This document shows positions 44,402 to 56,799 of a stretch of 64,000 nt of DNA, one piece after another. The stretch lies in assembly GCF_026151205.1 (NCBI RefSeq), contig NC_087083.1:1302001-1366000 (forward strand). Direction: 5' to 3'. Under the pieces are notes generated by a model. The model saw nothing but the letters and a program-made list of their open reading frames with translations. It had not been told where the DNA came from and ran no database searches. A program made the position numbers and the translations under genes. Position 1 is the stretch's first letter. Every line of letters starts with the position of its first letter. The DNA is from Bolinopsis microptera (Eukaryota > Ctenophora > Tentaculata > Lobata > Bolinopsidae).

Positions 44402-46400
44402 AAGGGGCCCTTTGCTTCTGTGTCCTGGCGATTCTCAGTTTGCTCATAAAAGTCTGTGTAGTCTGATGTAATATGTTTAACGCACAAATCTCCGGTTACA
44501 GGCTTCAGCAATTGTTCACTAACCAATTAGACCTGAAATGAAAGAAATTGTATAATGGGAACCAGGTTACGATAAAAATGATCATCAAAATTACTTTTTT
44601 TAAGAAGGATACCTCACTATTCAAACATCATAGCAACAAACTTCACATATCAATTGTCGTTTGATGTTGTATTTAGTAAACCACCGGCTCTGCTTGTGCA
44701 CAACACAAGGGTATTTATTTTTAAATGCACTATCCAAGGATGCTTTATTACATACCTTAGGCATTTAATCGTTGCAGTTGTTTCTATATGTGGCAGTCCT
44801 GAGCGTCAATCTTTTTCGTCTTTTGTCTGCTCATTTCTCATTTCAAATCGATGAGGCAGGACTAGAATTTAGCAATGTTCTGTGTGCTGTACCTAACTAT
44901 AGTGTGCGTGGCATTTATTATCTTGGTCTCCGTAAATGTGGAAACCATTGAATATGTCTACCAATGCTCCTCAGTCGACCACAAAGCATTTAAAATAGCG
45001 TTTAGTGTTTTGACCAGCTGTGTATTTAGATGAAGCAAGGTCAGGAACCCAGCATGGTGGAGGATAATGACAGTTATCGTGCAATAATATCTGTCACTTT
45101 ACTTTTGTAGCTTTCAATTCTATCAGAATCGTAGTTTGTAAATACACATACCTTTGATGAAGTAAATGTTAGACAGTGTTTTTATGAATATATCCCCGTG
45201 AAAAACTTACTTAACAACAGTAAGATAATAAACTTCTGAGAAATTCAATCATGAAGGGTCTTATTTCATCAAAAAAGCTGAAGTTTGAAGGCCATTGAAA
45301 ATGTTCAAATGTTCAACGCTGATATAAATGAAAGCCAAATATATATGTAATCTTCAGCTCAACTGTCCATCATGTCTGTTAGATTATGATAGTTGCAGTT
45401 CAACTACAGTAAAAGCAGATAAAATTAAAACAATTATGCCCTTAAACAGTATGTCTTGAAAGAGCAGTTTCTTCTGGGCTTCTGGTTGTTAGAAGGCATC
45501 TCAGTTACCAGTACTTGTGATTCCGCGGTTATAGCTGAATAACACAATGCTGCCGTCGCCACAAAGTGCAATGCGGACAGACATAGACCTGAATGAACCA
45601 AGTAAAACCTGACAAGGATTCTCACCCAACAGATGGTTTACAAGCGCCCATAAATCTCAGATTTGGAAAGATTTTTCTGACTATAGTACCATCCATGTAG
45701 GTAAATAGTAAGTGTGCCCGCTGCAGATAAGACTGAATTACTGCAATTTAAAATTGTTTGGATCCAAGTATCTTTAAATCTATCTGCCTGTGCTTGTATT
45801 AAGAGTGCATGTTTGTTCTCATTTTATCAAGCTAATGGACGTTTCTAAGCATTGCTTGAAGTTAAAATTTTTTATGAACAGCGTTCCCCAAATCTTGGCT
45901 GCATTAAACCAAACGGTATTTGATTTTATTTAGGAGAATAACCCGTGAGACACGTTGCACGGTTGAAAATTTGATAGTCTCAGAAAAGGGAGTATGGGCA
46001 GTGGTACTGATAATTCTTAAAAATTCTAGGAGATGCATGATATTTGAACAAGTATTGAGCCGTAAGTCTTTTTAACTATAGAAAATGGGTTTTGTAATGT
46101 TCCATTTCAAAGTGATTTTATGGTCTGAGTATTTTGCATACCGTATGGTCCTAGTAGGTGCACTATGTTATGTTATCTAAATATAGTCAAGGTCGCCAAA
46201 AAGGATCCCTTATACAGAGCTTCTGTTGATTAAAAGACTAATCATTGGACCGTTCTTTGATGACAAACACCCACACACTTATACCGTAACTGAGATGTGA
46301 ATTCAAAAAGAGCATATATATATAATTCAAATATAGTCAGAGGTAACGAGTGCCGAATTCTGCAGATTGCACAGTCATAGATCGCAGATTATAACGGATG
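44402..46400. other. non-coding flank
   Basis: AT-rich, no recognised gene. Short frames (44654-44854; 45434-45625 on the minus strand, hydrophobic) begin with non-ATG codons and have no support. Confidence 0.3.
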
Positions 46401-46419
46401 TAGTGCATTGGGCAATCCA

Positions 46420-47380
46420 TTAGCTACTATCAATAACAACACCTAAGAATTTGGTATCCTTGACTTTAGGTTAATAACCTTACCAATGATGAAATATTGA
46501 TCTAGATTCAACTACAGGATAGCAAATGGATCTGGTCCCGTGCACAGGTGTCATCATTTCAAAGCAGGTTTTAAAATGTATGTAGCAGCATTAGTGACAT
46601 GTTTGATAGGAGTAGATTACATTCATGTACATCGAGACATGATTAATACTAAGTTGGCTTTTTGTATGTTGCTTTCTCTTAGATGGTCCTGATATGAAGA
46701 TATTAGTGTCATCAGCAAAAAGTACAAATTACATCTCACTGTCTGAAAAGCAGTTTACTAAATCGTTCATATACAATAGGAAAGATAACCCCTAGAATTG
46801 ACCCTTGTGTTACTCCAAAATCCACGTCCATTGTTTCTGAGTACATCGTTATACATAACATACGCTTTCTGTGAGTCAAATATCTTTTTAGTAAGGTAAT
46901 AGCTGTGCCCCTACGACCGTGTAGGCATATACTTTGCATAAAGAACAACTATGATCAATGGGTGTCGAAGCATTGCTCAAGTCCAATGAATCCCTAGGAC
47001 ATGTATATTGCTTGCCAGAGACCATAGTAACGGAGTCTATAGTTTTGTGTAGAGCATGGGTGGAAGAATGGCCTTTTCTAAAATCCAAACAGTGAGTCTG
47101 TTAGTACACCTTTAGATGTGAAGAAATTATGAGAGGCGTTTTATAAATAAACCTTCTCGAAGAGCCTTCCAAATAAGGTAATACTGATACAGGCCGAAAA
47201 TTTTTCAATGCATTCTTTATTGTCTTTCATGTAAATTATATTAGACTTTACATTTAAAAATACTTGGGAATGTACCACTTTGTATACATTGGTTGTAAAT
47301 CTACCAAAGTACCTGCAATGAGTTTTTGCGCCTTTTAACAACAACAACAGGTATTCAATGGCCTTACCCATTTTGAAAAT
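46420..47380 (-). pseudogene. decayed LINE reverse transcriptase
   Basis: Minus-strand fragments in three frames follow the order of the element at 264-1970. First NKECIEKF...LFGRLFEKVYL (47141-47371), then DFRKGHSSTHALHKTIDSV (46888-47088), then RYLTHRKRMLCI and FGVTQGSILGV (46736-46948). DNA-level matches to the first LINE include TGTAGCAGCATT...GACATGTTT near 46580. Frame breaks and lost FADD show it is dead. Confidence 0.75.
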
Positions 47381-49519
47381 CTCGGATCACCTCTATAATT
47401 TCTTCTTCATTAGTTTCTCCATATATGGAGTCAGATACCGAATTAGACATAAACTGAGGCAAATGATTCAACTTGTTTCCAGAGAAATACATTGTTTGGA
47501 CATTACCATTTATATTAGAGATTACTTGCTAAGAGTAGTAATATACACAGAATTGTTAGCAATTATCTTCTGTCAAGTAACTCTCGGCATCTATGACAAA
47601 TCGGACTTTACATCTAATATAGTTTTGCACGAGTCATGTATAATTTCCCAGGTCTTTTTTGATTGTCATGCTTGTAACTTCCTCGAATTATGAGTATAGC
47701 ACATAGCCTTTTGCCATCTTATTGAGCTCTGAAAACTTGTCGAATTCCTGTATATATGTGCTTTGCTTTGATCCCATCAGGATTTTAATGTACACGTCTT
47801 CAATCCATTCGAAATACAACCTACTTTCTGTCGATGGAGTTAAGAGGCCCTGCAGATCCAAGGTTGGTTATGCTGTTTACGTTAGTGTTCTAGAGTTAAA
47901 TTTGCAGGGGGAAGAACAAATCTATCTTATTCTTGAATAACTGCACAAAGAGTCAAATGTGTACACTGTGTGGGAACCTATCAATAACGTATTCTATTCA
48001 AGACAGAGCTTCTCTAAGTTAGCATTACTAAGTCGTAGTGTAAGAATTTTTGTCTATGAATCAGTGTGTTGCCCAGATCAGGGGAAAGTCAATAAGATTA
48101 AATATAAGGTATTGTGGGAGATCTTTTCAGATAAGCTCTTGTTGTTCTTATCTTCTGGTTAACTTTCTGTGATGTGGACCGGTAATTATTCGTCCCCAGC
48201 CGAAGTGGGACATGCTTGCTCGCCAGTAAAGACATACTGCCTTAGATGACACTATTTCTACAAACTGACAAAAGTATTAAATATAAAATGTGTCCATTAA
48301 TGGCGCAAATGCATAATTGTGATAATTTCTCGACGCGTCCGTCGTGTGATAGTTATCTGGAACCAACTGCATGCCCTACGATTGCTCACCACTGTGATCA
48401 AGCATTTGTTTTGTTGTTTATTTGTGTGAAAGGAACCTTACTTGATTAATTCATCCATTCGGATTTTAATAAACGAGGAGCTATGCAATACCGATCATCT
48501 TAGACTAATGGATCAATCTTATTATATGATAACTTTATAAACGAACTTGCAAACAAAGATTATAATGCGAGTTTGCTGCTCTTCAATCATAAATACGACA
48601 CTTCAATTAACATAATGCTTGCTAGAGATAAGACAAAATATTATCAGACTATACATGCAGCATGAGATAACTGGTGGGGATAACCCTTCGGTCAAAACGG
48701 ATTCCGTAAAGTCAATAGTGCGGACTCGGGACCTTGTAATATCGCGGAATATTGTCCATTATCTACATTCTGCTTTCGTAGTTTAAAAATAGTGAGTTCT
48801 AATATAACAGTCTTATAAACCGGATAAAGTATGGAATGAATGAAAAACCTGACAATCACACTCTTATAATCCAAAAGCATGATAAACTCGTAGTGATGTA
48901 TGATTTCTAGAAACATTAAATTAATTATGCGCTCACATGTCCTCATAGAATGATTGCCGCATAAGGTTCTGTAAATGCCAGGGCACCTTCAATCTAAATT
49001 ATTCACCTTCAGAAGCAGTCAACCAACGCGTGGCTTTATTTTTATGATATGATATGTTTTGATTGTTATTAATAAATACCACAATTTAAATTTGTTTTCC
49101 AAAAAAATTTGTTTTCCAATACGAACAAAAATTTTAACGGGCCGATACTTGTAAAATATTTGATTTAAATATTACCGTACGAGTCCAAATCGTCGCGCGT
49201 CCAGGATAGTTATAAACCACAACCAAATTGATCAACGAAGTCAACACTTAAAGTTGCAAAACAACAATCTTGTCGATGCCGAAGCAATGCAAAATATCTA
49301 AATATTTCGACAAAATCTATATTCACGCAATTCAATTAATTGTGCTTTTTTACGGAGAAAAAAGTGATCACGTTAAACAATAATATTTTTTGAGCTTTTT
49401 TTCTTCTTTCAAAAATCAACGAGTGAACTCTAAATAGTTGTTTCAGTTTAATACTTTCAAAGCCCTACAATAAAACAAATCATTTAGGTCCCAATGTCAA
49501 AGCGATAGAAGAGCTATGA
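47381..49519. other. mostly unannotated AT-rich DNA
   Basis: May include the 5' part of the dead LINE. At about 49165-49260 a segment with CCGTACGAGTCC, CGCGCGTCC and GATAGTTATAAACC resembles 55012-55060 inside the palindrome. AATTTGTTTTCCA is duplicated at 49091 and 49109. No gene seen. Confidence 0.35.
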
Positions 49520-49689
49520 CGTGACCCGTATTGTTATCCTAAGCAACTCAATCTTCAATCCTGGGCTACAGTATTGACTCGCCATTTACTCCTCCCCACC
49601 GCCATTTTCTCCTCCCTCTTCCTCACAGTCACTATGATCTGAATTCTGTTATACCAATGTTTTAAACTCGTTTTTCAATTAATGAGCCG

Positions 49690-52600
49690 AAAGCTCTCAA
49701 GCCAGTTTGAAGAATGTCATGAAACTATAAGAGAAATTCTGTAAATGTCGAGGACTTTTCTTGGAGTTGCATTCAATTTTGTTTCATAACAAGAGTTTTC
49801 AACATTGCACGTTTGATGTCTGAACATGAAACACTTATGGCCAACAAAACTGCTGGAAAACTGCACAAAGTGGCTCACTTCGACTCGAGAAGAATAGTGT
49901 ATTGTCTTCCTCACATGGACACACCACGACTAAGACCAATCAAAATTTTAAATTATCCTGATATCAGAGCATTCAAAGATATCAACACCAATTTTGGCGC
50001 AAGCTAAACTCCTGCCTACAAGCAAGAACAAGTCTGGTTCTTGATGCAACCAGTACCACAACGACGACGATTAGTCTCATGACCATTCGCAATGTAATAT
50101 GTAGTTTTCATTTGAGCGAGAGGACCATCGACATAATTCCATAAAATGTGGGATAAGCGATGTAACAGTAAAGCTATATCACCCCAAAGGACTGTAATTT
50201 GTAAATATATGAAACCGTGTGTGTCAGGAATATTGATCTTCAACAGGTTCGTGCAGAGAGCTCAGTTAGGGACTCGGTATAGCTTATCTTTCGCTGCCAG
50301 ATACCGAAGACAGATAGCAACGTAGTCAGGAGTCAGATTGCCCCACTACCATTCCTATGCCGCCCACCACCACCTCAACACCAACCCTTCTACCGAAAAC
50401 TACAAAAAAACCGTAAGCAGGAAACCACTGTTCCTGTTTTGGCACGTCAATGACAAAATACGTACGGACAAATAAGTTGGATTCCGGGGAAGGTAAAGTA
50501 ATCGAAATGTGATCTCAAGTGGTGCAAAAATTAAGACCTCACTGAATAACAATCCATAAATTTTCATAAAACTCATCAGCGCAGAAGCTGACGATATAGA
50601 AAAAATTATAATGATTGTTTGGTACAAATGACATTAAACATACTAAAGTATTGGTTTCAGTCCTTAGGAGTATCACCTGAATTAATTGACACCCTAAGCA
50701 GTTATTTCCCGCTGCAATTATAATTACCAATGTTGTCTTCCTTTAACTGTTATATTCCTACATATCAAAGAATGTTCAAGATTTTAATAATCGACTTAAA
50801 GACTTATGCCTAAATAATAATTGCGTAGTTCTTAGACTGTTTTCTCAGTCTTTTTAACTCGAGACTTTAGATCAGAAATGACTTCAATACCATTTGCTTT
50901 TCATCTCAATATGAGAGGAGTAGTTTTACTGTCCACTTGGCTTAAGTTTGTTGTAAACGAACACAGTTTTTGACAGGTTGTAAATAATCTATCTGGGATT
51001 CAATCTTTGATCTGTTCTCCATTTAATATTTTGATTAAGAACGTTGCGCCATAAATTTAAAACTCAAACAAATTCTCTGATTATCTTTTTTCTCAATTTT
51101 TATTCCTCCCATTTCAGGTAATTTCGGTCACTGTCCGATTATCCAATATGTATAACAATGAATCGTTTAGACTTAGCATAGGTCTTTTGCATGTCAAAAG
51201 CCTCGTACACATTCAAGAAATTCACGTATACATATCAACACGTTTATACCCTAACAAAATTTTACACATTTAAGTCTCGCATAACACCCCACACATTACT
51301 AAAATATCATAATCATATGATTTTCTCTTAAATTCGCTCATCATACTTACATTCTCCCAATCTTCACTCCACGAGTTAGGTCGCATGAACACCGAATCCC
51401 CTAGATTCTAATAAATCATTCCACCTACACCTTGACAGCCCACTTATCTATACCATTACATGCTAGCTCCCACAATCAAACATATTCTTTTCTATGTAAT
51501 TATCTCCTCATGTTTAAAAAAGTTCTTCTCCCTGGAGATAGAATAGATCAATATTCAGCCGCCTCACTTCTATCCCACTTTATTCATTCTTTGGTTTTCT
51601 CTCTTAACTTTTCTTTTTGATAACTCTTGTTAATCTTCTATGCTTAATCCAGGTTCCCCAACTCCCTATGTGGGTACTCTACAAATAGTCCAATGTCACA
51701 TTCCTTTTCAGTACCCATAATCTTCCTCCCATTCCCCTCTTATGATGGTAATAAGATTTGCGACTTCAATCCTTTGCTATCATATAGTCAGCCGACATAA
51801 TTGCCCTAAATGAGACTTGGCTCAAAAAATCTATTTCAGCAACGAAATCTTCCTTCTCTCATAGGAAATCATTCCGCAATGACGCACGAGAAGACTCATC
51901 CTCAAGATCCTATAACCCTAAAAATTTAGGGAAAATGGGAGGTGTTGTTCTTTTGGCTGTTCGGTCTGATCTCGACGCACACAACCCGACTACCAGTAGC
52001 CTAGTGCAGAATGCATGCCGTTAAAATATCTTTCTAACCAAAGAGAGTATTGTAAATCTGTACTTGGTTATAGAGAAGATGAACTCTGGTTACCTAATCA
52101 TGATGTCATAGTAAGATATATTCCAAGCTAGTTTCCAAAAGAATCCCTAAAATCTATGTTATGTGATTTTAATCTCCCCATACAGACTGGCTATCTTCAT
52201 CCAGTATACCGTTACCTATTGAGCAATCCGTCATAGATGCTTTCCAGTGACATTCTCTCTCCCAGTTTGATCACATCACCCACCCATAAGAAGTTGGTAA
52301 TACATAGACATTCTTCTCAGTAATTATGAAACGCAAACGATAACTTAATTGTCTGTGATACTCATTCCGTGTGCAAATCTGATCATTTCCTGTCACTTTT
52401 TCAATTAAAAGCTCTTTCCGTAAGAAAACTCCTAAACGTAAAATCTATAATTTTAAGAAAGCAAACTGGGACATGATTAATCGTGAATTATGCTCGATTA
52501 ATTGGGCAAGTCCTAGATCCTAGAAACCTGATTCGACTTGAAGTTTAGTTAAAGACTGCATTAATAATTTAGTTTGATATACTATACCTAAAGTAATTAT

Positions 52601-54560
52601 TAAATCAGAGTCCAACCCCCGAGGTCGATAGATGAACTTTTTTCTTCATGCCGTAAAAAGATAGACTCAAGCTAAATTTAAATTTTCTGTTCATATTTCT
52701 GATGAGTTAAAGTTTGTTACTAGCCGTCAAGATTTTAAGCGGCTCTCAATCACCAAAATAAAAGATAATCTTTAATAGTGAAGATCCAGCGCTTAATACT
52801 AAGAAGATATTGGTCACATGTTTATTATAAATTAACTCCTGCCCGTATTCCTAATTGTGTTAGTTATTCAATGACAGCTTCGGTATCAATCCCAAAGATC
52901 AAAGCTAACTTTTTCAATTCTTTCCTTTTTAACCTAGTTTTCGGATCCTTCACTTTATGCACTGACATCACCTATGTCATTGATGTTGATTTTGATATGG
53001 ACTCGAACATCGATTTCGTAAGCCTCTTTCAAATAATAATTCAAATAAAGCCCAGGACCAATGCATACACGGTAAAATTCTAAGAAAATTGTTTCCGTAA
53101 GGATTAGCTTACCCACTACATCGCATTTTTCGTGGATCCTACAACAGCGCTACATTTCCACAATAATGGAAACTTTCAAATTGATGTCCCACTTATTTAA
53201 AAGTAAGAAAAGTTGAGTGTTGAAAACCTATAGACCAATAGTCCCTACTTGTTATCATGAAGATATTGAGCGCATTGTTTAAACGTAAACTGCTTTCTTA
53301 GACAATTCCCTTCTTGATCCCAGGCAGCATGGTTTTCTAATCACAAGTCATGCACAACCAATATGGTTGATTTAGTGCTAGCCTGGCAATTTGTCTCTTA
53401 ACGAAAACATATCAATCATGTGTGTATTTTGATTTTGCTAAGGCATTTGATTCTGTTAAATCAGATATCCTTCTTCATAAGCTAAAGACCTATATAAACA
53501 TTGAGTACACTCTCCAAATTTCTACCAATTACCTTCAAGCAGTACCAAAGAGTGTTGATTGTAATGAGATGTCCTCTACCCTCTCAGTTTAATTCTGTGT
53601 CCCCCAGGGCTCTATCCTTGTCCCTTACTTTTACTTATTGTATATCAATGAGATTCCTCTGGCCTTGTCGATAATACTGATATTGTTTGTAAGGCAGAAT
53701 GATAAAAAAATCTGCGTAAAATACATTCATGCTTCTGATAATACCAATTTCAAAGGTGATATAACTATCGTCTCTGACTGGGCACGTATAAACAAATGCG
53801 ATTCACCAGCAAAATGTAAAGTGCATATTGTTTCAGGTGAAAACCATCATTACTCCTACCATTCGCATATAAACTTGATGGCTCTCATTGTGTATGTAAG
53901 TTAGAAAAAGACTGGTGTCGAGTTACTCCTAAGCTCATTGTGAATAGTCAGTGCGTCAAATGTATACTAAGCCTGCCAACAACTGGTATGGTCAGAAGAG
54001 AATGCCATATTGTCATTGATTAGAAAGGAAACGTCGCCGGGCCGCTTTACCACTCCCCTGGTTCGTAGCCATTCGAAACGTGTTCCATAATCTGCGCCCT
54101 TGTAATAAAGCACATAGTGATAAATAAGAAAGTCTCCAAAAGAGAGCTATTAAATGATCTGTCTGAAGAGGGCCGCAGTTATCCACCGAGCAATATGTCA
54201 AAAGTGCAAGCTTTGGTCGACATTCTCCCCTTTGTCTCAAAAGTTGACTTGAATGATCTTATTTTTTCCCACAAAGTTTCTGAACAATTTAATTCCTTTA
54301 TGGCTTCCTCACTATCTCACTTATATCAGGCACTTCTCGACTAAGACGTTCCAACCTCTACAGATCTGTCCTATTGTGTCCATCAATTTACTAATTAAGT
54401 CAGAAGTCACACACCTTATGTACCTCGAAAAAACCCACTGGAAAAATCATTTTTTACAGAACTCATGATACTGGAGGAATGGACTCCCTTTACAGGTAAG
54501 AACCGATTGTGTCTACAAGAGTTGTTCAAAGCTGAGGACACTAAGCATCTATGGAAATGT
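49690..54560 (+). pseudogene. dead LINE in the left palindrome arm
   Basis: Ordered remnants of a complete non-LTR element. An ORF1-like segment around 49690-50010 includes LMSEHETLMANKTAGKL. Endonuclease motifs are ALNETWLKKS (51800) and GGVVLLAVRSD (51938). Polymerase motifs are VYFDFAKAFDSV (53422) and VPQGSILVPYFYLLYIN (53597). A C-terminal region extends to about 54350. Stops and frame changes are frequent (for example a TAA just before VPQG). The mirror copy in the right arm has its own, different breaks. Confidence 0.75.
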
Positions 54561-56580
54561 TTATTGGATAGTGAAACAACAGCCTAGCCAGTCTCTTTGC
54601 TCCCCAAAATATTATTATTTTTTGGTTATTAATTTTTTATCTACTTCCTATACATTCAACATCATATCACACTTCACCCATCACACCTGCACACATAATG
54701 ATCCATGTATCAGACCTGTATCAAATGGTAGTCTGGAATTTGACGTAATGAAATACAATTTGACTATATATCCACAGTTTATTCACCAGGATTTGTTTGT
54801 TATTAAATAGATATTTCATAATTTTTGATTTAGATTATTACGATGTAATGAGTCCAAGTTACCTGCGGGACATAGTTCACTATTGTTTACCGTGTTGGTG
54901 CCCATCCATATTTACAGATGGGCATATTTGAACGATTCTATTTTATATACATCCCTATTGCTGTACTCGTAAAGTTTTGAAAAGTATTTAATAAAAAAAA
55001 AAAATATTAAAAACCGTCGACGAGTTCCAACCGCGCGCGTCCTGATAGTTATAAACCTACAATTCCAAAAGTATCCAATAATTTATAAAATGTAATAATG
55101 TATTGACATTAAATACAATCCAATGCAAAATATTTGTGATACAATTCATAAGTATGATACAAGTATTAAAACCATAGTGCAATTATGAAGATGATGTACT
55201 TTACATTCTCAGAAATATAAACCGCGCTTTATCATAAATCAGAAATAATGTCTTTTTTTTACCTCAACTCAAAATTTAACCGCGGACGATGCATGCGAGA
55301 AGTGCGACGACGTCAGACGTCTCCAACTTTATAGTCATTGATATAAGATACAAGCGCGAGCACAGAAATTTTGTCTCTGATTTGATAAATATGGTACCAA
55401 AATGCTCTAAGTTTGAATAATGCAAATTCACCGTGTAGCAAATAACGTCGAGGTTTTACAAGGATACAAGGATACAAGGATACAAAAGTGATAATTTATT
55501 TAATGAAGTTCACCATAGTTATAACTCTGAATAATTTAAGTTACCTCTTCTAAACATTTAACAAAAGTGTAGGATAAAATAGAAATGTTATATATAATGC
55601 TAGTTTCTATAAGTAAATCAAATTGTATGTGGTTCAAGCATGCATCGTGTATGTGGCCTCCTGTCAATGCAACGAGTTGTAAAAAGGACGAACAACATGT
55701 AATTTCTTGCATAAAATCATAAAGCTCCTAAAATATCAAATGATTTTGACAGGACAACTATTGTGATTGCAAAATTTTATGATTGAATTAACATTATAAC
55801 ATTTCAATCGGTACCTTGAATCTTGTTTATTCTGCAATGACATTTGATTCTGGAGAGTTTATCCAGAAAATCAATATTACAATCTGGATCACTACAAGAG
55901 ACTGTAACCCTGCTACGTCCGAGTTCCGGGACTTCACTAACGCAGTAAAATGCATTATAAACTTGCCAATTTTTATTTGAAACACCTATTACATTTTTCG
56001 TGAGTTAAAACCGTGCAATGTATGAACTCGCTCATTCCAAACAGACACAATTTAATTCTGAGAGCACCACACATATCTAATAGTAATACGTGATAGCAAT
56101 CTGACTTCTTGCTTCCCTGCCAAATTACCTAATTATATAGCAAATCTATTATGAGGGAGAGATAGAGGAAGAGTGATAGAGTACACACCTACACACACTT
56201 TAGTATTTGGTTCACAAAGATCCTATTAAACCAACTTACCACCGGGATCGATTTAAAAAAACCTCATCATTTGCTTCGTCAATTTTCTCGGCACTATACA
56301 GATAAAAACCAGCCCGTAACTCTTACCGTTTCTGATTAAGAATAATTTCCACACATGCAACATATCGAGAGACGACACACACCTGGTATTATTAGTATGA
56401 TTTATGGTACATGATAATGGCATACCTAAATACCAAAAGTGTGCGAATTGATTGATTGTTGGATGTTAAAAATGTATTCTCATTTTCATTTATGATACAT
56501 TTATACACTATCGAACCTCTGAATATAGAAAAGATATTATTCTTTGACTTATTATTGAACTAAATGCTTGCTTCAGTTTT
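54561..56580. other. inner part of the left arm, non-LINE
   Basis: No coding. Includes an A-run (54991-55003), CGCGCGCGTCC (55030) and three tandem AAGGATACA units (55460-55485). The right arm has GTATCCTTGTATGCCTTGTA in the mirror position. Confidence 0.5.
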
Positions 56581-56799
56581 CTTCTTTGCTTCAGGATAGG
56601 TACAATAGAAACAGAACCAACAGGGTAAAATCGTGTCATCATATTTTAGTGTACTCTTCAAAACACTATTACCATGTGTTACGCTCTAGATGATGGCAGG
56701 GATTAAAGTAAATCAGTTTCCTGTCAAAAACGATTTATAAACTCTCGAATAGTACTGTCAAACTAATTATTAATTCTAATTAAATTTACAGCAGCAATA
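56581..56799. other. central spacer of the palindrome
   Basis: About 220 bases with no counterpart in the opposite arm; AT-rich and non-coding. Confidence 0.6.

Larger units (their letters stand above)
49520..56580. repeat. left arm of a giant imperfect palindrome
   Basis: Matching complementary landmarks run along the whole arm. GTATTGACTCGCC (49572) pairs with GGCGAAGTCAATAC (63940). GGCTGTTCGGTCTGATCTCG (51957) pairs with its complement near 61484. GAGCAAAGAG near 58819 pairs with CTCTTTGCTCC (54593). CACTATCGAACCTCTG (56505) pairs with the complement near 56870. Coordinates of pairs sum to about 113,400-113,520 throughout. Identity is roughly 75-85% with small gaps. Confidence 0.9.

Noticed and set aside
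45434-45625. Minus-strand frame resembling a signal peptide
   Set aside because: No ATG start and no supporting feature nearby.
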